This document shows, piece by piece, positions 41,339 to 50,859 of a DNA stretch of 64,000 nucleotides. Every line of letters starts with the position of its first letter. The first letter of the stretch is position 1. The DNA comes from Pristimantibacillus sp052113225 (lineage in GTDB: Bacteria; Bacillota; Bacilli; Paenibacillales; Paenibacillaceae). A program made the translations under genes and the position numbers. Location: positions 248,001 through 312,000 of the forward strand of contig NZ_JBFRCT010000003.1 in the NCBI RefSeq assembly GCF_052113225.1. The letters run 5' to 3'. The notes below the pieces were generated by a model. It was given only the letters and a program-made list of their open reading frames with translations, did not search any database and had not been told where the DNA came from.

Positions 41339-42535
41339 ATGGAATTTCGGTTTGCATCAAGAATGACCCAGGTGAAATCATCGGTTGTCAGGGATATTTT
41401 GAAGCTGACGCAAGGCTCCGATATCGTTTCTTTCGCAGGTGGATTGCCGGCTGAGGAGCTCTTTCCTGTACAGGCGGTACGGGAAGCAGCAGACCGTGCA
41501 ATCTCCGCGGGTACTAGTGCGCTGCAATATGGTCTGACGGAAGGCTACTTGCCTCTTCGGGAGCAGCTCTGCGTTCGTATGGCTCAGAAGGGGATGAATG
41601 TGCAGCCAGAGGAGATGATTATTACAACCGGATCTCAGCAAGCCATCAGCCTCCTGGTACAAGTGCTGACAGAGCCCGGCGATACGGTGCTTGTAGAGCG
41701 TCCAACTTATTTGGCCTGCCTGCAAGTATTTGAACTGCATGGACTGAAGGTTGTTGCTGCTGAAAGCGATGAGCATGGCATGATTCCGGAGGACGTTGAG
41801 CGGCTAGTTCGTCTACATAAGCCCAAATTTATGTACGCTGTACCGACATTCGGCAATCCAACGGGAAATGTATGGAGCCTGGAAAGAAGACAAAAGCTGC
41901 TTCAAATTTGCGTAAGTCATCAAGTGCCTATTATTGAGGATGATCCATACGGTGAACTGAAATATGATAAGAATGCGGCTTATCCGACGCTCTTTGCTTT
42001 AGATCAGGAGCAGGGCAGCGGTGTGGTTATATATACTAGCACCTTCTCGAAAACAGTGGCTCCTGCGCTTCGTACAGGTTGGGCGATTGGTGATACCCGT
42101 GTCATTAAAATGCTGGCAAAAGCAAAGCAAGCGGCTGACTTGCAGTCCAGTACAATGGACCAGCAAATTTTAAGCCAGCTGCTGGCTCATTTCCCACTTG
42201 ATGATCATATTCGGGTCATCTCGGAATCGTATGGAGAGCGGATGCGTGAGATGCAGAGCCTGCTGAGAGCGCAAAAGATTGCTGGACTTAATTGGATTGA
42301 GCCCAAAGGCGGCATGTTCCTCTGGGTGGAGCTCCCGGAAGGGCTTGATACGGAAGCTCTGCTGAAGGTAGCCGTATCGAAGGGCGTAGCCTTCGTGCCT
42401 GGAAGTGCTTTCTATGCCTATGATCCGAAGCGGAACTCCGCCAGACTCAATTTTACACATAATAAAGGAATAAAGACTGTGCAGGGCGTCGAACGTTTGG
42501 CGGATGCAATTCGCGAGTTTACGGTGAGGAGCTAA
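41339..42535 (+). CDS. PLP-dependent aminotransferase, 2-aminoadipate type
   Basis: A protein of 398 residues of class I/II aminotransferase fold. Visible motifs are SFAGGLPAEELFP near the N terminus, VPTFGNPTGNVWS, EDDPYGELKYD and the PLP lysine in TSTFSKTVAPALRTGW. It resembles the LysN/ARO8-like group that transaminates 2-aminoadipate or aromatic and branched amino acids; it lacks a MocR helix-turn-helix domain. Substrate not decidable from sequence. AGGAG precedes the ATG. The stop overlaps the convergent DUF2161 gene. Confidence 0.85.
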   Translation: MEFRFASRMTQVKSSVVRDILKLTQGSDIVSFAGGLPAEELFPVQAVREAADRAISAGTSALQYGLTEGYLPLREQLCVRMAQKGMNVQPEEMIITTGSQQAISLLVQVLTEPGDTVLVERPTYLACLQVFELHGLKVVAAESDEHGMIPEDVERLVRLHKPKFMYAVPTFGNPTGNVWSLERRQKLLQICVSHQVPIIEDDPYGELKYDKNAAYPTLFALDQEQGSGVVIYTSTFSKTVAPALRTGWAIGDTRVIKMLAKAKQAADLQSSTMDQQILSQLLAHFPLDDHIRVISESYGERMREMQSLLRAQKIAGLNWIEPKGGMFLWVELPEGLDTEALLKVAVSKGVAFVPGSAFYAYDPKRNSARLNFTHNKGIKTVQGVERLADAIREFTVRS

Positions 42536-43359
42536 TTCTCTGTTAATAACATTTTTGTAACTTTGGTCCGTTTTGAACCTTTTGTTTTAGGTTCTTTTGG
42601 CGTTTTTGCAGCTTTAGCAGCTTTGGGTTCAGGTGCTGGCGGAAGCGCAAACGTCTCCGTCCACTCGGCTATAACTTCGGCGTATTCGGTTAATGCTGCG
42701 GCACCGCTTGGGGTCAATTGATATTGGCCGCGCCCGACCTTCTCGAACCAGCCGTAATAATTGCTGCGAAGCATTGACGGACTTTGTGGATTGCTGGTCA
42801 GCGCAGTGAGCTGGCTTGGTGACAAGATCCCGGCTTGCTGCAGGGCGTAAGCGCCGCGAAGAGCCTTCTCTCGATAAGCGGTTACCAGCTTGCGCCCTGT
42901 GCTGCCACCGACATTGTAATCGCCGCTGCGTTCGCGGAATTCCTTAAGCAGGCGCGCCTGACGAGTTCTTCGAATGCCCCGCTTTGGCATCTCACCTGGC
43001 TCGCAGAGCATCTCAATGACAGGTGCTTTCGTCTTGAAGAAGGTAACGGTCATAAGGCCGAGGCCAAGCATCCGGCACAGCTCGGTAATATCGCTGAAGC
43101 GCTGATTATGCGATCCGCTTTTCTTCCTATTGCGCTCAATAGCGAGCACAACATGATCATTTATACGTAAGCGTTCAATCCCTTGCAGCAAAAGTGCAAG
43201 ATTGAACGTTTTTTTCATTTCGACAACAACCGCCTCGCTGCCATCTGGCTTTATCGCGACGAGATCGCAGTGAAGAACCTCGCTTTTTACCGTAAAACCA
43301 AGCTTTTCGTAGTGTCTCTTGATGGGGCTGTACAGCTCCTCTTCCTTATTAACAGCCAT
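42532..43359 (-). CDS. DUF2161 PD-(D/E)XK-like protein
   Basis: A protein of 275 residues. The N-terminal part has a nuclease-like core (HCDLVAIKPDGSEAVVVEMKK, an E-x-K pattern after an acidic residue). A winged-helix-like middle follows, then a Lys/Pro/Ala-rich basic tail (about 240-275). It matches the DUF2161 family of PD-(D/E)XK-type putative phosphodiesterases; activity unknown. It overlaps the convergent aminotransferase gene by 4 nt at the stop codons. The basic tail suggests nucleic-acid binding. Confidence 0.8.
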   Translation of the reverse strand: MAVNKEEELYSPIKRHYEKLGFTVKSEVLHCDLVAIKPDGSEAVVVEMKKTFNLALLLQGIERLRINDHVVLAIERNRKKSGSHNQRFSDITELCRMLGLGLMTVTFFKTKAPVIEMLCEPGEMPKRGIRRTRQARLLKEFRERSGDYNVGGSTGRKLVTAYREKALRGAYALQQAGILSPSQLTALTSNPQSPSMLRSNYYGWFEKVGRGQYQLTPSGAAALTEYAEVIAEWTETFALPPAPEPKAAKAAKTPKEPKTKGSKRTKVTKMLLTEN

Positions 43360-43443
43360 GTTAATCCCCTCTTTCTCCCATTATTATAACAAAGGATTGT
43401 TCATGCTTGTCGCAAAATGCTGGATTGCCGACTAAAATAGTGG

Positions 43444-43470
43444 TCAATTTCCTACATAACTAAGCATAGG
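43444..43470 (+). promoter_or_regulatory. Weak sigma-E-like promoter of prkA
   Basis: TCAATTT (43444-43450), 14-nt spacer, CATAGG (43465-43470). Partial fit to the sigma-E consensus, in line with mother-cell expression of prkA in B. subtilis. Confidence 0.3.
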
Positions 43471-43577
43471 AATGTAATACTTCACTAAAAAAGTTGGTCC
43501 ACTCGATCAATGATGTAGAGATAATCCCGGGCGGAATGAAAATTGCGGATTGCGGAAGCGATGGGAGGAGGCACGGC

Positions 43578-45473
43578 ATGGACATTTTCAAGCGGATATC
43601 GGAGTATCAGACAGAGAGTGAAAAACTTGCGTGGACTGGATCTTTTAGAGAATACATTGAGTTGTTAAGAGAGGACCCTTCCCCGGCCATGACTGCGCAT
43701 GCGCGCGTCTATGAAATGATTGAATCATTTGGCGTGGAGGAAAATAGTGGAGGTAAACGCTACAAATTTTTCGAACAGGAGATCTTTGGTCTTGATCGTG
43801 CAGTGGAGAAGCTAGTGGAGGAGTATTTCCATTCTGCAGCCAGAAGGCTCGACGTTCGTAAACGGATTCTACTTTTGATGGGCCCCGTCAGCGGTGGTAA
43901 ATCAACAATTGTTACGATGCTCAAGAAAGGGCTGGAGCGTTTCTCCAGAACGGAGAGGGGAGCTACTTATGCGATTAAGGGCTGCCCGATGCATGAAGAT
44001 CCACTTCATTTAATCCCACATGAGCTTCGTCCTGAGATTGAGAAGGAGCTTGGTGTACGGATTGAAGGTAATTTATGCCCGTCCTGCCAGATGAGGCTTC
44101 GCGTGGAATACGATAGCGATATTGAGAATGTACTTGTTGAGAGGGTGCTTATATCGGAGGAGAATCGGGTAGGTATCGGTACATTCAGCCCATCCGATCC
44201 GAAATCACAGGATATTGCTGACCTTACCGGCAGCATCGATTTCTCGACGATTACCGAATTTGGATCGGAATCCGATCCCAGGGCTTACCGGTTCGACGGC
44301 GAGCTTAATAAAGCAAACCGGGGCTTAATGGAGTTCCAGGAAATGCTGAAATGCGATGAGAAGTTCCTATGGAACCTGTTATCGCTGACGCAAGAGGGGA
44401 ACTTCAAAGCAGGACGGTTCGCGTTAATATCGGCCGATGAGCTCATCATTGCCCATACGAATGAATCCGAGTACAAATCGTTTATCAGCAACAAAAAGAA
44501 CGAGGCGCTGCAATCCCGTATGATTGTTATGCCAATTCCATACAACCTCAAAGTATCAGAGGAAGAGAAGATTTATACGAAATTAATCGGCCAAAGTGAT
44601 ATGAAGCATATTCATATTTCACCGCATTCCCTGAAGTCGGCAGCAATCTTCTCCATACTTACCCGTTTGAAGGAAACAAAGAAGCAGGGCATGGATCTTG
44701 TGAAGAAAATGCGCATGTATGATGGAGAAGAGGTTGAAGGATTTAAAGAAGCCGATCTGAAGGAAATGCAAAATGAGTACATTGAGGAAGGCATGTCTGG
44801 CATTGACCCGCGTTATGTTATTAACCGGATCTCCAGTGCGCTCATCAAGCAGGATATGTCTTGTATCAATGCACTCGACGTGCTGCGTGCTCTGAAGGAC
44901 GGACTTGATCAGCATCCTTCCATTACGAAGGAGGAGCGGGAGAGGTACCTGAACTTTATCTCCGTAGCGCGCAAAGAGTATGATGGATTAGCGAAGAAGG
45001 AAATTCAGAAGGCCTTCGTTTATTCCTTCGAGGAATCTGCCCGTACGTTGTTCGAGAATTATCTCGACAACATCGAGTCCTATTGCAACTGGTCCAAAAT
45101 TAAAGATCCACTCACTGGTGAAGAGATGGATCCGGATGAGCGTCTGATGAGATCCATCGAAGAGCAAATCGGTGTATCTGAAAATGCGAAAAAGGCTTTC
45201 CGCGAGGAAATATTAATCCGTATCTCTTCCTATTCACGGAAAGGCAAAAAGTTCGATTTCACAAGTCACGAAAGGCTGCGTGAGGCGGTTGAGAAGAAAC
45301 TGTTCACCGACCTGAAGGATATTGTGAAGATTACGACATCCACCAAAACACCGGATGAAAGCCAGTTGAAGCGTATTAATGAAGTGACGAAACGATTAAT
45401 TGATGAGCATGGTTATTGCCCGGTATGTGCCAATGAGCTGCTGCGGTATGTCGGAAGTCTTCTGAATCGTTAA
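43578..45473 (+). CDS. prkA: PrkA AAA+ serine kinase/protease-like protein
   Basis: A protein of 631 residues, the same length as B. subtilis PrkA. The AAA+ domain has a Walker A motif at Gly102 (GPVSGGKST), and a C-terminal PrkA domain follows. PrkA acts in sporulation and general stress, first described as a protein kinase and later as a Lon-like AAA+ protein. An upstream in-frame extension (from 43494) lacks a ribosome-binding site, whereas ATG 43578 follows GGGAGGAGG. The usual partners yhbH and spoVR are not adjacent; spoVR is 10 kb downstream. Confidence 0.95.
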   Translation: MDIFKRISEYQTESEKLAWTGSFREYIELLREDPSPAMTAHARVYEMIESFGVEENSGGKRYKFFEQEIFGLDRAVEKLVEEYFHSAARRLDVRKRILLLMGPVSGGKSTIVTMLKKGLERFSRTERGATYAIKGCPMHEDPLHLIPHELRPEIEKELGVRIEGNLCPSCQMRLRVEYDSDIENVLVERVLISEENRVGIGTFSPSDPKSQDIADLTGSIDFSTITEFGSESDPRAYRFDGELNKANRGLMEFQEMLKCDEKFLWNLLSLTQEGNFKAGRFALISADELIIAHTNESEYKSFISNKKNEALQSRMIVMPIPYNLKVSEEEKIYTKLIGQSDMKHIHISPHSLKSAAIFSILTRLKETKKQGMDLVKKMRMYDGEEVEGFKEADLKEMQNEYIEEGMSGIDPRYVINRISSALIKQDMSCINALDVLRALKDGLDQHPSITKEERERYLNFISVARKEYDGLAKKEIQKAFVYSFEESARTLFENYLDNIESYCNWSKIKDPLTGEEMDPDERLMRSIEEQIGVSENAKKAFREEILIRISSYSRKGKKFDFTSHERLREAVEKKLFTDLKDIVKITTSTKTPDESQLKRINEVTKRLIDEHGYCPVCANELLRYVGSLLNR

Positions 45474-45491
45474 AATAACAAGCCCGGATTG

Positions 45492-45528
45492 AAAGCCTGC
45501 GGACCTGAAGTGTCCGCAGGCTTTTCTT
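45492..45528 (+). terminator. prkA terminator
   Basis: AAGCCTGCGGAC / GTCCGCAGGCTT stem followed by TTCTTG. Confidence 0.88.
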
Positions 45529-45610
45529 GTCATGAAGAATACAAGATTGCATTCAGGTGGATTCCATATTTTCCGATATAATCTATATAAGATGAAAGGA
45601 GTTAAGACCT

Positions 45611-46612
45611 ATGATTCAAGTCTCAGAAGAACGCCGTAAACAGCTTGCGTATACTCGTATTACAGAAGAGGATTTGAAGCGGCTCGCGGATTGCCGTCCA
45701 ATCTTCGAGCAGGTGGTCGAAGAAGTCGTTGAGCGTTTCTACGACAGTATCGGCGAGCAGCCACATCTCATGCAAATTATCTCAAACGTAAGTAATATTG
45801 AGCGGCTTAAACAGACCCAACGCGGCTATTGGCTTTCGCTGGCTTCAGGTGTCATCGATCAAGCTTACATTGAGAACCGCATTACTGTAGGACTTGTCCA
45901 TTCTCGAATTGGACTTACGACCGATTGGTATTTGGGAACTTATATGACATATCTCGACATTGCTACAGTAGTTCTGCAGCGCACGATTCCGGACAAATGG
46001 ACGGCCATTGTACATTCCCTTTCCAAGATGTTTAACCTTGATTCACAGCTGGTGCTTGAAGCTTATAACCGTGCAGAGCAGGCTCTTATTCAAGATTTGG
46101 CTGATCAAAAATCAGTTATGCTGACTACAATCACGGAATCGGTTCAACAGTTGGCAGGTTTAATGACCGAGCTTGATCAAGGTGCGCAATCGATTGCTGA
46201 AGCAGCTGTATCCACTTCTCAATCGCAGGATCGGTCGCATGAGCTGCTTGGCGATCTCGAAGAAGAGCTTGTCGGCATAACGGAGATGGGTCTCTTAATC
46301 CGTGGGATCGCAGACCAGACACATCTTCTTGGGCTTAATGCTGCGATTGAAGCGGCACGGGCAGGGGAGATGGGCCGAGGATTCGAGGTTGTTGCAAACG
46401 AGGTTAGAAAGCTGGCAGCTTCCTCACGTTCTGCCCTAGAGACGATTCAAACGAATTTGGATGAGATTCAGAAGAAGGTTCATCTGGTTCAATTGGAATC
46501 CGAGAAAACATCAGTGGAAGCACGTAATCAGGCGGCAAGGTCACAGGAGCTTGCGGTATTTGTACAAACCGTCGATTCCGTTACAAAAGATTTACGGCAA
46601 TTGAATACATAA
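45611..46612 (+). CDS. HemAT-like globin-coupled sensor
   Basis: A protein of 333 residues. An N-terminal protoglobin domain (about 10-165) has the likely proximal haem ligand His97 in VGLVHSRIGLT. A short coiled-coil methyl-accepting signalling domain follows, with the conserved tip IADQTHLLGLNAAIEAARAG and FEVVANEVRKLA. No transmembrane segment: a soluble oxygen or redox sensor. It is about 100 residues shorter than B. subtilis HemAT, with a short return helix after the tip. It should act through CheA/CheW or a non-chemotaxis partner; none is adjacent. Confidence 0.88.
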   Translation: MIQVSEERRKQLAYTRITEEDLKRLADCRPIFEQVVEEVVERFYDSIGEQPHLMQIISNVSNIERLKQTQRGYWLSLASGVIDQAYIENRITVGLVHSRIGLTTDWYLGTYMTYLDIATVVLQRTIPDKWTAIVHSLSKMFNLDSQLVLEAYNRAEQALIQDLADQKSVMLTTITESVQQLAGLMTELDQGAQSIAEAAVSTSQSQDRSHELLGDLEEELVGITEMGLLIRGIADQTHLLGLNAAIEAARAGEMGRGFEVVANEVRKLAASSRSALETIQTNLDEIQKKVHLVQLESEKTSVEARNQAARSQELAVFVQTVDSVTKDLRQLNT

Positions 46613-46635
46613 CAAGAGAATAGGCATATGATATA

Positions 46636-46672
46636 AAGCAGGGTTTCTTCGCCAGCGCAGAAGCCCTGCTTT
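46636..46672 (+). terminator. Terminator of the globin sensor gene
   Basis: AAAGCAGGGTTTCT / AGAAGCCCTGCTTT stem. Confidence 0.85.
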
Positions 46673-46857
46673 CGTGCTATATAAGTTGACATGAAAATCC
46701 AAATCTTGTATGATAAATCTAACAAAAAATGACTTTAATTAAGGATATTAAGTATTTTCATGTAAGATAAATTAACAAGTAGGTGGCAAGCCAACTTTGG
46801 TAGTCATCATCGCAGGCATCAAGAAGGTGCTGCACCATCATGGAGGAGGCGGTTGGC

Positions 46858-48318
46858 ATGTCGACGGCCAAACAGTCGCAATCGCATTATTACGATTCGC
46901 AATCATTTTACGATGAAATGTTCGAGAAAGACTTTTCGGTTCGTCCCCATTATGAGAATATCCATAGGTTGTTCACGAGAATGAAGCCGTCGGAGCTCAC
47001 GATGAGACAACATGCCCTTAATCAACGCATGATGGAAGAAGGTATCACCTTTACGCTTTATAGTCCAAACCAAAGCGAGCCGCTTGAAAGAACAATACCC
47101 TTTGATTACATTCCTCGCGTTATCCCCAAGCATGAATGGGAAGCCGTTGACCGCGGCGTCCGTCAACGGACCAAAGCGCTCAATATGTTCATCCACGATA
47201 TTTATCATAACCAGCGCATTGTATCCGACGGAGTCATCCCTAGACGAATGATTATATCCAACATATATTTTCGTCCAGAAATGATGGGGTTAGACGTTCC
47301 AGGAGGCGTTTATATTACGTCCTCCGGCATAGATTTAATTAGAGACGAGAAAGGCCGTTATTTTGTCCTCGAGGATAATCTCCGCTCGCCTTCTGGTTTC
47401 TCTTACTTATTCAAAGGCCGTACTATGATGAGTGAGCTGTTTCATGATCTATACTTGTCCTCTTCCGTCCAAAGTATTGAACGCAGCTTGAACTATTTCC
47501 TGAGCTCACTTCGATCACTTGCGCCAAACGGCAAGAAGGACCCGTTAATTGCACTGCTTACTCCCGGCGCCTACAACTCGGCTTATTATGAGCATACCTT
47601 CCTCGCACAGCAGCTCGGCATTCATTTGGTGGAAGGCCGTGATCTCGTCTATAAGGATCACAAAATCTATTTGCGCGATATGAGGGGACTACGCCAAGTT
47701 GACGTCATTTATCGCCGGATTGACGACGATTTTCTTGACCCGCTTGCTTTCCAGCCGGATACGCTGTTAGGCGTTCCAGGTCTGATGAATGCTTACCGGG
47801 CAGGCAATATCGCTATCGCGAATGCGCCAGGTACCGGTGTTGCCGACGATAAGGCAGTTTATGCTTACGTTCCGGATATGATTCGTTATTATCTCGGAGA
47901 AGAGCCAATTCTGCATAACGTGCCTACGTATCTTTTATCCCGCAAGGATGAGCGTGACTACGTTCTGGATCACCTGGATCAGCTTGTGGTGAAGGAGACC
48001 TCTCTCTCCGGTGGATACGGTATGCTGATTGGTCCTGCTGCTACACCAAAGGAAATAAAAGAGTTTGCCGAGGAGATCAAAAAAGACCCTAGCCGCTATA
48101 TTGCACAGACGACTATGAAGCTGTCACGTGCGCCGGTTATGGTGGATGGCGCAATGGCGCCGCGCCATATTGATTTGCGGGCATTTGCTCTGATGGGTGA
48201 AGAGTCAACGCATGTTATTCCAGGCGGTTTAACTCGTGTTGCGTTAAGAGAGGGCTCACTTGTGGTCAACTCATCGCAAGGCGGAGGAGTTAAAGATACA
48301 TGGGTGTTAAATCGTTAA
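46858..48318 (+). CDS. Circularly permuted ATP-grasp type 2 protein
   Basis: A protein of 486 residues of the circularly permuted ATP-grasp family (FVLEDNLRSPSGFSYL, APGTGVADDKAVYAYVPD, VVKETSLSGGYGM, APRHIDLRAFAL). ATP-grasp enzymes make amide or peptide bonds; the acceptor is unknown. The ATG at 46858 is 8 nt after GGAGGAGG; an upstream ATG at 46840 overlaps that site. First of a three-gene operon with an alpha-E protein and a transglutaminase-like protein, a widely conserved trio thought to modify or tag proteins or peptides. Confidence 0.9.
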   Translation: MSTAKQSQSHYYDSQSFYDEMFEKDFSVRPHYENIHRLFTRMKPSELTMRQHALNQRMMEEGITFTLYSPNQSEPLERTIPFDYIPRVIPKHEWEAVDRGVRQRTKALNMFIHDIYHNQRIVSDGVIPRRMIISNIYFRPEMMGLDVPGGVYITSSGIDLIRDEKGRYFVLEDNLRSPSGFSYLFKGRTMMSELFHDLYLSSSVQSIERSLNYFLSSLRSLAPNGKKDPLIALLTPGAYNSAYYEHTFLAQQLGIHLVEGRDLVYKDHKIYLRDMRGLRQVDVIYRRIDDDFLDPLAFQPDTLLGVPGLMNAYRAGNIAIANAPGTGVADDKAVYAYVPDMIRYYLGEEPILHNVPTYLLSRKDERDYVLDHLDQLVVKETSLSGGYGMLIGPAATPKEIKEFAEEIKKDPSRYIAQTTMKLSRAPVMVDGAMAPRHIDLRAFALMGEESTHVIPGGLTRVALREGSLVVNSSQGGGVKDTWVLNR

Positions 48319-48349
48319 AATAGTCAAGATAAAGAATGGAGGTATCGCT

Positions 48350-49345
48350 GTGCTTAACCGAAACGCTGAAGCGTTGTTTTGGATTGGCCGCTATATGGAA
48401 CGGGCGGAGAACCATGCGAGATTAATTGATGTCCACTATCACCTGCAGGCAGAAGATGAATTAGGCGTTGAAGCTTGCGGTCGAGACGGCGAAGATAATG
48501 AGGTGCCTTGCAAGTGGACTCGTATTGTTGATGCTCTAGGCAGCAGAGGCTCTTATGAGCAGCAATATGGCAGTTACACGGAGCAGGACGTTCTGCATTA
48601 CATCACGCTCGATCGGGATAATGCCAATTCGCTCGTTTCTTGTGTCAGCCATGCTCGGGGAAACCTTCGTACGCTGCGTGAGAAGGTTCCAAGCGAGCTG
48701 TGGGATACAATCAACTCCTTTTATTTATGGCTGCGTGAGAAACAGCCGGAGGATTTCCTGAAAGAATCTCCTCACCTGTTCTATGGTCGGATTAAGGAGT
48801 GGGCTGCTTTGTTCCAAGGACTCTGCCAATCGGTTATGCCTCGTGAGAATGAATGGCATTTCATCGAATGCGGACGCTTCCTGGAGCGGTCGGAGAATAC
48901 CCTTCGGATTGTTAAAGCAGTAGGCAATGCGGCTGCCGGAGATGGCTGGAACAATACAGGGGCTTACCCTTATTTACAGGCTGTCTTGAAATCACTCAGT
49001 GGTTATCAATCATTCCGCCGCTCATACGCCGATGGCATGTCGGTTGAGTCCATCATGGAGTTTGTTATTCTGAACCCATCGTTTCCGCGATCAGTTCAAT
49101 TCTCCTTCCATGCTCTCGATGAGCATATGAAGCAAATCGAGCTTACAGATAAACAACTCCGGACCGCTCATGACCGTGTCATTCGCCAAGTGGCGAAGGT
49201 GAAGGCGGATCTGGCTTGCCTGGAACATGACGATATGATTATCGATCGTAATGGTTCGATTGTTGGACATTTGCTGGATTCGTGCCAGATGCTTGGGCAC
49301 TCTTTTGCAAAAACCTTTTTTCGTATGGGGGAGGCAAGCGCATGA
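48350..49345 (+). CDS. Alpha-E domain protein
   Basis: A protein of 331 residues, largely alpha-helical. The N terminus MLNRNAEALFWIGRYMERAE is the signature of the alpha-E family, which is nearly always encoded beside the permuted ATP-grasp gene. The start is GTG at 48350 after TGGAGG. Its stop overlaps the next start (ATGA at 49342-49345). No catalytic residue assignment is possible. Confidence 0.9.
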   Translation: MLNRNAEALFWIGRYMERAENHARLIDVHYHLQAEDELGVEACGRDGEDNEVPCKWTRIVDALGSRGSYEQQYGSYTEQDVLHYITLDRDNANSLVSCVSHARGNLRTLREKVPSELWDTINSFYLWLREKQPEDFLKESPHLFYGRIKEWAALFQGLCQSVMPRENEWHFIECGRFLERSENTLRIVKAVGNAAAGDGWNNTGAYPYLQAVLKSLSGYQSFRRSYADGMSVESIMEFVILNPSFPRSVQFSFHALDEHMKQIELTDKQLRTAHDRVIRQVAKVKADLACLEHDDMIIDRNGSIVGHLLDSCQMLGHSFAKTFFRMGEASA

Positions 49346-50223
49346 AGCTAAATATCTCTCACGTGACGCAATACGATTACGAGGGGTCAGCGATGGACAG
49401 TGTCAATGAAATTCGGCTGACGCCAAGCACGAATGAGCGCCAATCCTGCTATCAGCAGGCTATCTTTATCGAGCCGAACGCATCCCTTTTCAGCTATGAA
49501 GATTTTTTTGGCAACCGAGTGCATTCCTTCTCTGTGAATCCGCCTCATAAGCGGCTGACGATCCGCACACAGATGACCGTAGTGACCAGACATGCGCCAA
49601 GTCCTGAAGAGCAGGCCGCACTCTTAAATGGCAAGCTGGCAAGGGAGGCGTGGGCTTGGCTGGAGACGGAAGAAGCGGCTAACCGCTTTATAGAGTTTCT
49701 GCTGCCAACTGGCTATACCAACATAACGGATGAAGTTCGGCATTTTGCGAGTAACGTCGTGGATAACGATGATATAAGTGTGTTAGGCTGGTTAATTGCG
49801 TTGTCCAGCAAGATCCGCTCTGAATTCATCTATGACCCTGAAGCAACGACCGTCACTACAAAAGCAAGTGATATGATCGAACGCAAGCGTGGGGTTTGTC
49901 AAGATTTTGCCCATCTAATGACCGCATGCTGCCGGGTGTATAATATACCTGCCCGTTACGTGAGCGGCTATCATTTTGTAGGTGATCTGCAAGGCGGCAC
50001 TGCAGACTTTGAGCAAGCTTCGCATGCTTGGGTGGAAGCCTATGTGCCTCAACTTGGCTGGTGCAGCTTTGATCCTACGAATGTAGAGCCAGTTGGCGAG
50101 CGTTATGTGAAGCTAGGCCATGGCCGTGATTACAAGGATATTGTACCGGTGAAGGGTGTTTACCGCGGCAGCGGCGAACAGAAGCTGAAGGTAACCGTTG
50201 ATGTCCGTAAAGTTGAAGCGTAA
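49342..50223 (+). CDS. Transglutaminase-like cysteine protein
   Basis: A protein of 293 residues. An N-terminal beta domain (LNISHVTQYDYEG) typical of this family precedes a transglutaminase core with the triad Cys186 (KRGVCQDFAH), His228 (SHAWVEAY) and Asp244 (FDPTN). It may act as a peptidase or amide-transfer enzyme in concert with the ATP-grasp ligase. The start overlaps the alpha-E stop by 4 nt, and GGGGGAGG lies 7 nt upstream. Last gene of the trio, ended by a strong terminator. Confidence 0.92.
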   Translation: MKLNISHVTQYDYEGSAMDSVNEIRLTPSTNERQSCYQQAIFIEPNASLFSYEDFFGNRVHSFSVNPPHKRLTIRTQMTVVTRHAPSPEEQAALLNGKLAREAWAWLETEEAANRFIEFLLPTGYTNITDEVRHFASNVVDNDDISVLGWLIALSSKIRSEFIYDPEATTVTTKASDMIERKRGVCQDFAHLMTACCRVYNIPARYVSGYHFVGDLQGGTADFEQASHAWVEAYVPQLGWCSFDPTNVEPVGERYVKLGHGRDYKDIVPVKGVYRGSGEQKLKVTVDVRKVEA

Positions 50224-50233
50224 GGCGAATAAT

Positions 50234-50287
50234 AAAAGGCTGCTTGCAAAGGTTCCTTTAAGGATGAACCGTTGCAAGCAGCCTTTT
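50234..50287. terminator. Bidirectional terminator
   Basis: AAAAGGCTGCTTGCAA..GGTTC with GAACC..TTGCAAGCAGCCTTTT: about 21 bp. Serves the transglutaminase operon and the small convergent gene at 50293. Confidence 0.93.
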
Positions 50288-50292
50288 ATACG

Positions 50293-50469
50293 TTAACCGA
50301 GGAAATACCACAGCTCTACTTCAACCTCTTCAATAACAACATCCGTTATCTGCTGATCTCTTGTATATCGCCACTGCTCATAATAATCCTCTTTCATATA
50401 GACATGCACCATAAACCTAGACCCCACATTAAACATCACCCTATAACCTACGAACTTATCTTTGGACAA
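50293..50469 (-). CDS. Small hypothetical protein, 58 residues
   Basis: Not recognised. A likely TTG start at 50469 lies 6 nt after GAGGTG; a GTG at 50478 is part of that site. Rich in aromatic and acidic residues (MVHVYMKEDYYEQWRYT, EEVEVELWYFLG), no signal peptide. Converges on the transglutaminase gene and shares its terminator, which supports a real transcription unit. Function unknown. Confidence 0.6.
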   Translation of the reverse strand: MSKDKFVGYRVMFNVGSRFMVHVYMKEDYYEQWRYTRDQQITDVVIEEVEVELWYFLG

Positions 50470-50859
50470 CGGTATCACCTCGGATGTCTTATTCCTCGAT
50501 TGTAAGTACTATAAAAAATTATAGTGAAGATAGAAGGGAATTACTATAAGCCGCTATCATGCTTTCTTGGGCACTTTTTCCTAAATTTTTTCTCATAATT
50601 CCCAGCAAGAGCAGGAGGCCATGAAGGAAGAAATATCCTTCTATTTTCTGATAAATACATCTTTATAAAGAGGAGTTAAAGCAGTCTGGTACTGTATTTA
50701 GGCGGTATTTCTGTAATGGGTCTCAGCTGTAAACTGATGGTAAAAAAAGCTATATGAGAAGGCTGTTATTTTGGCTTAGTCTATCAATAGTGGTAGTTTT
50801 TGGTCATTGCGGTGAGTGTTGGAATTATCATTTAATAGGAGTGGGAGGGATGTGAAAAC

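Noticed and set aside
50479..50859. Riboswitch upstream of the NlpC/P60 gene (such as ydaO)
   Set aside because: I looked for conserved c-di-AMP riboswitch blocks because cell-wall hydrolase genes often carry them, and found none.
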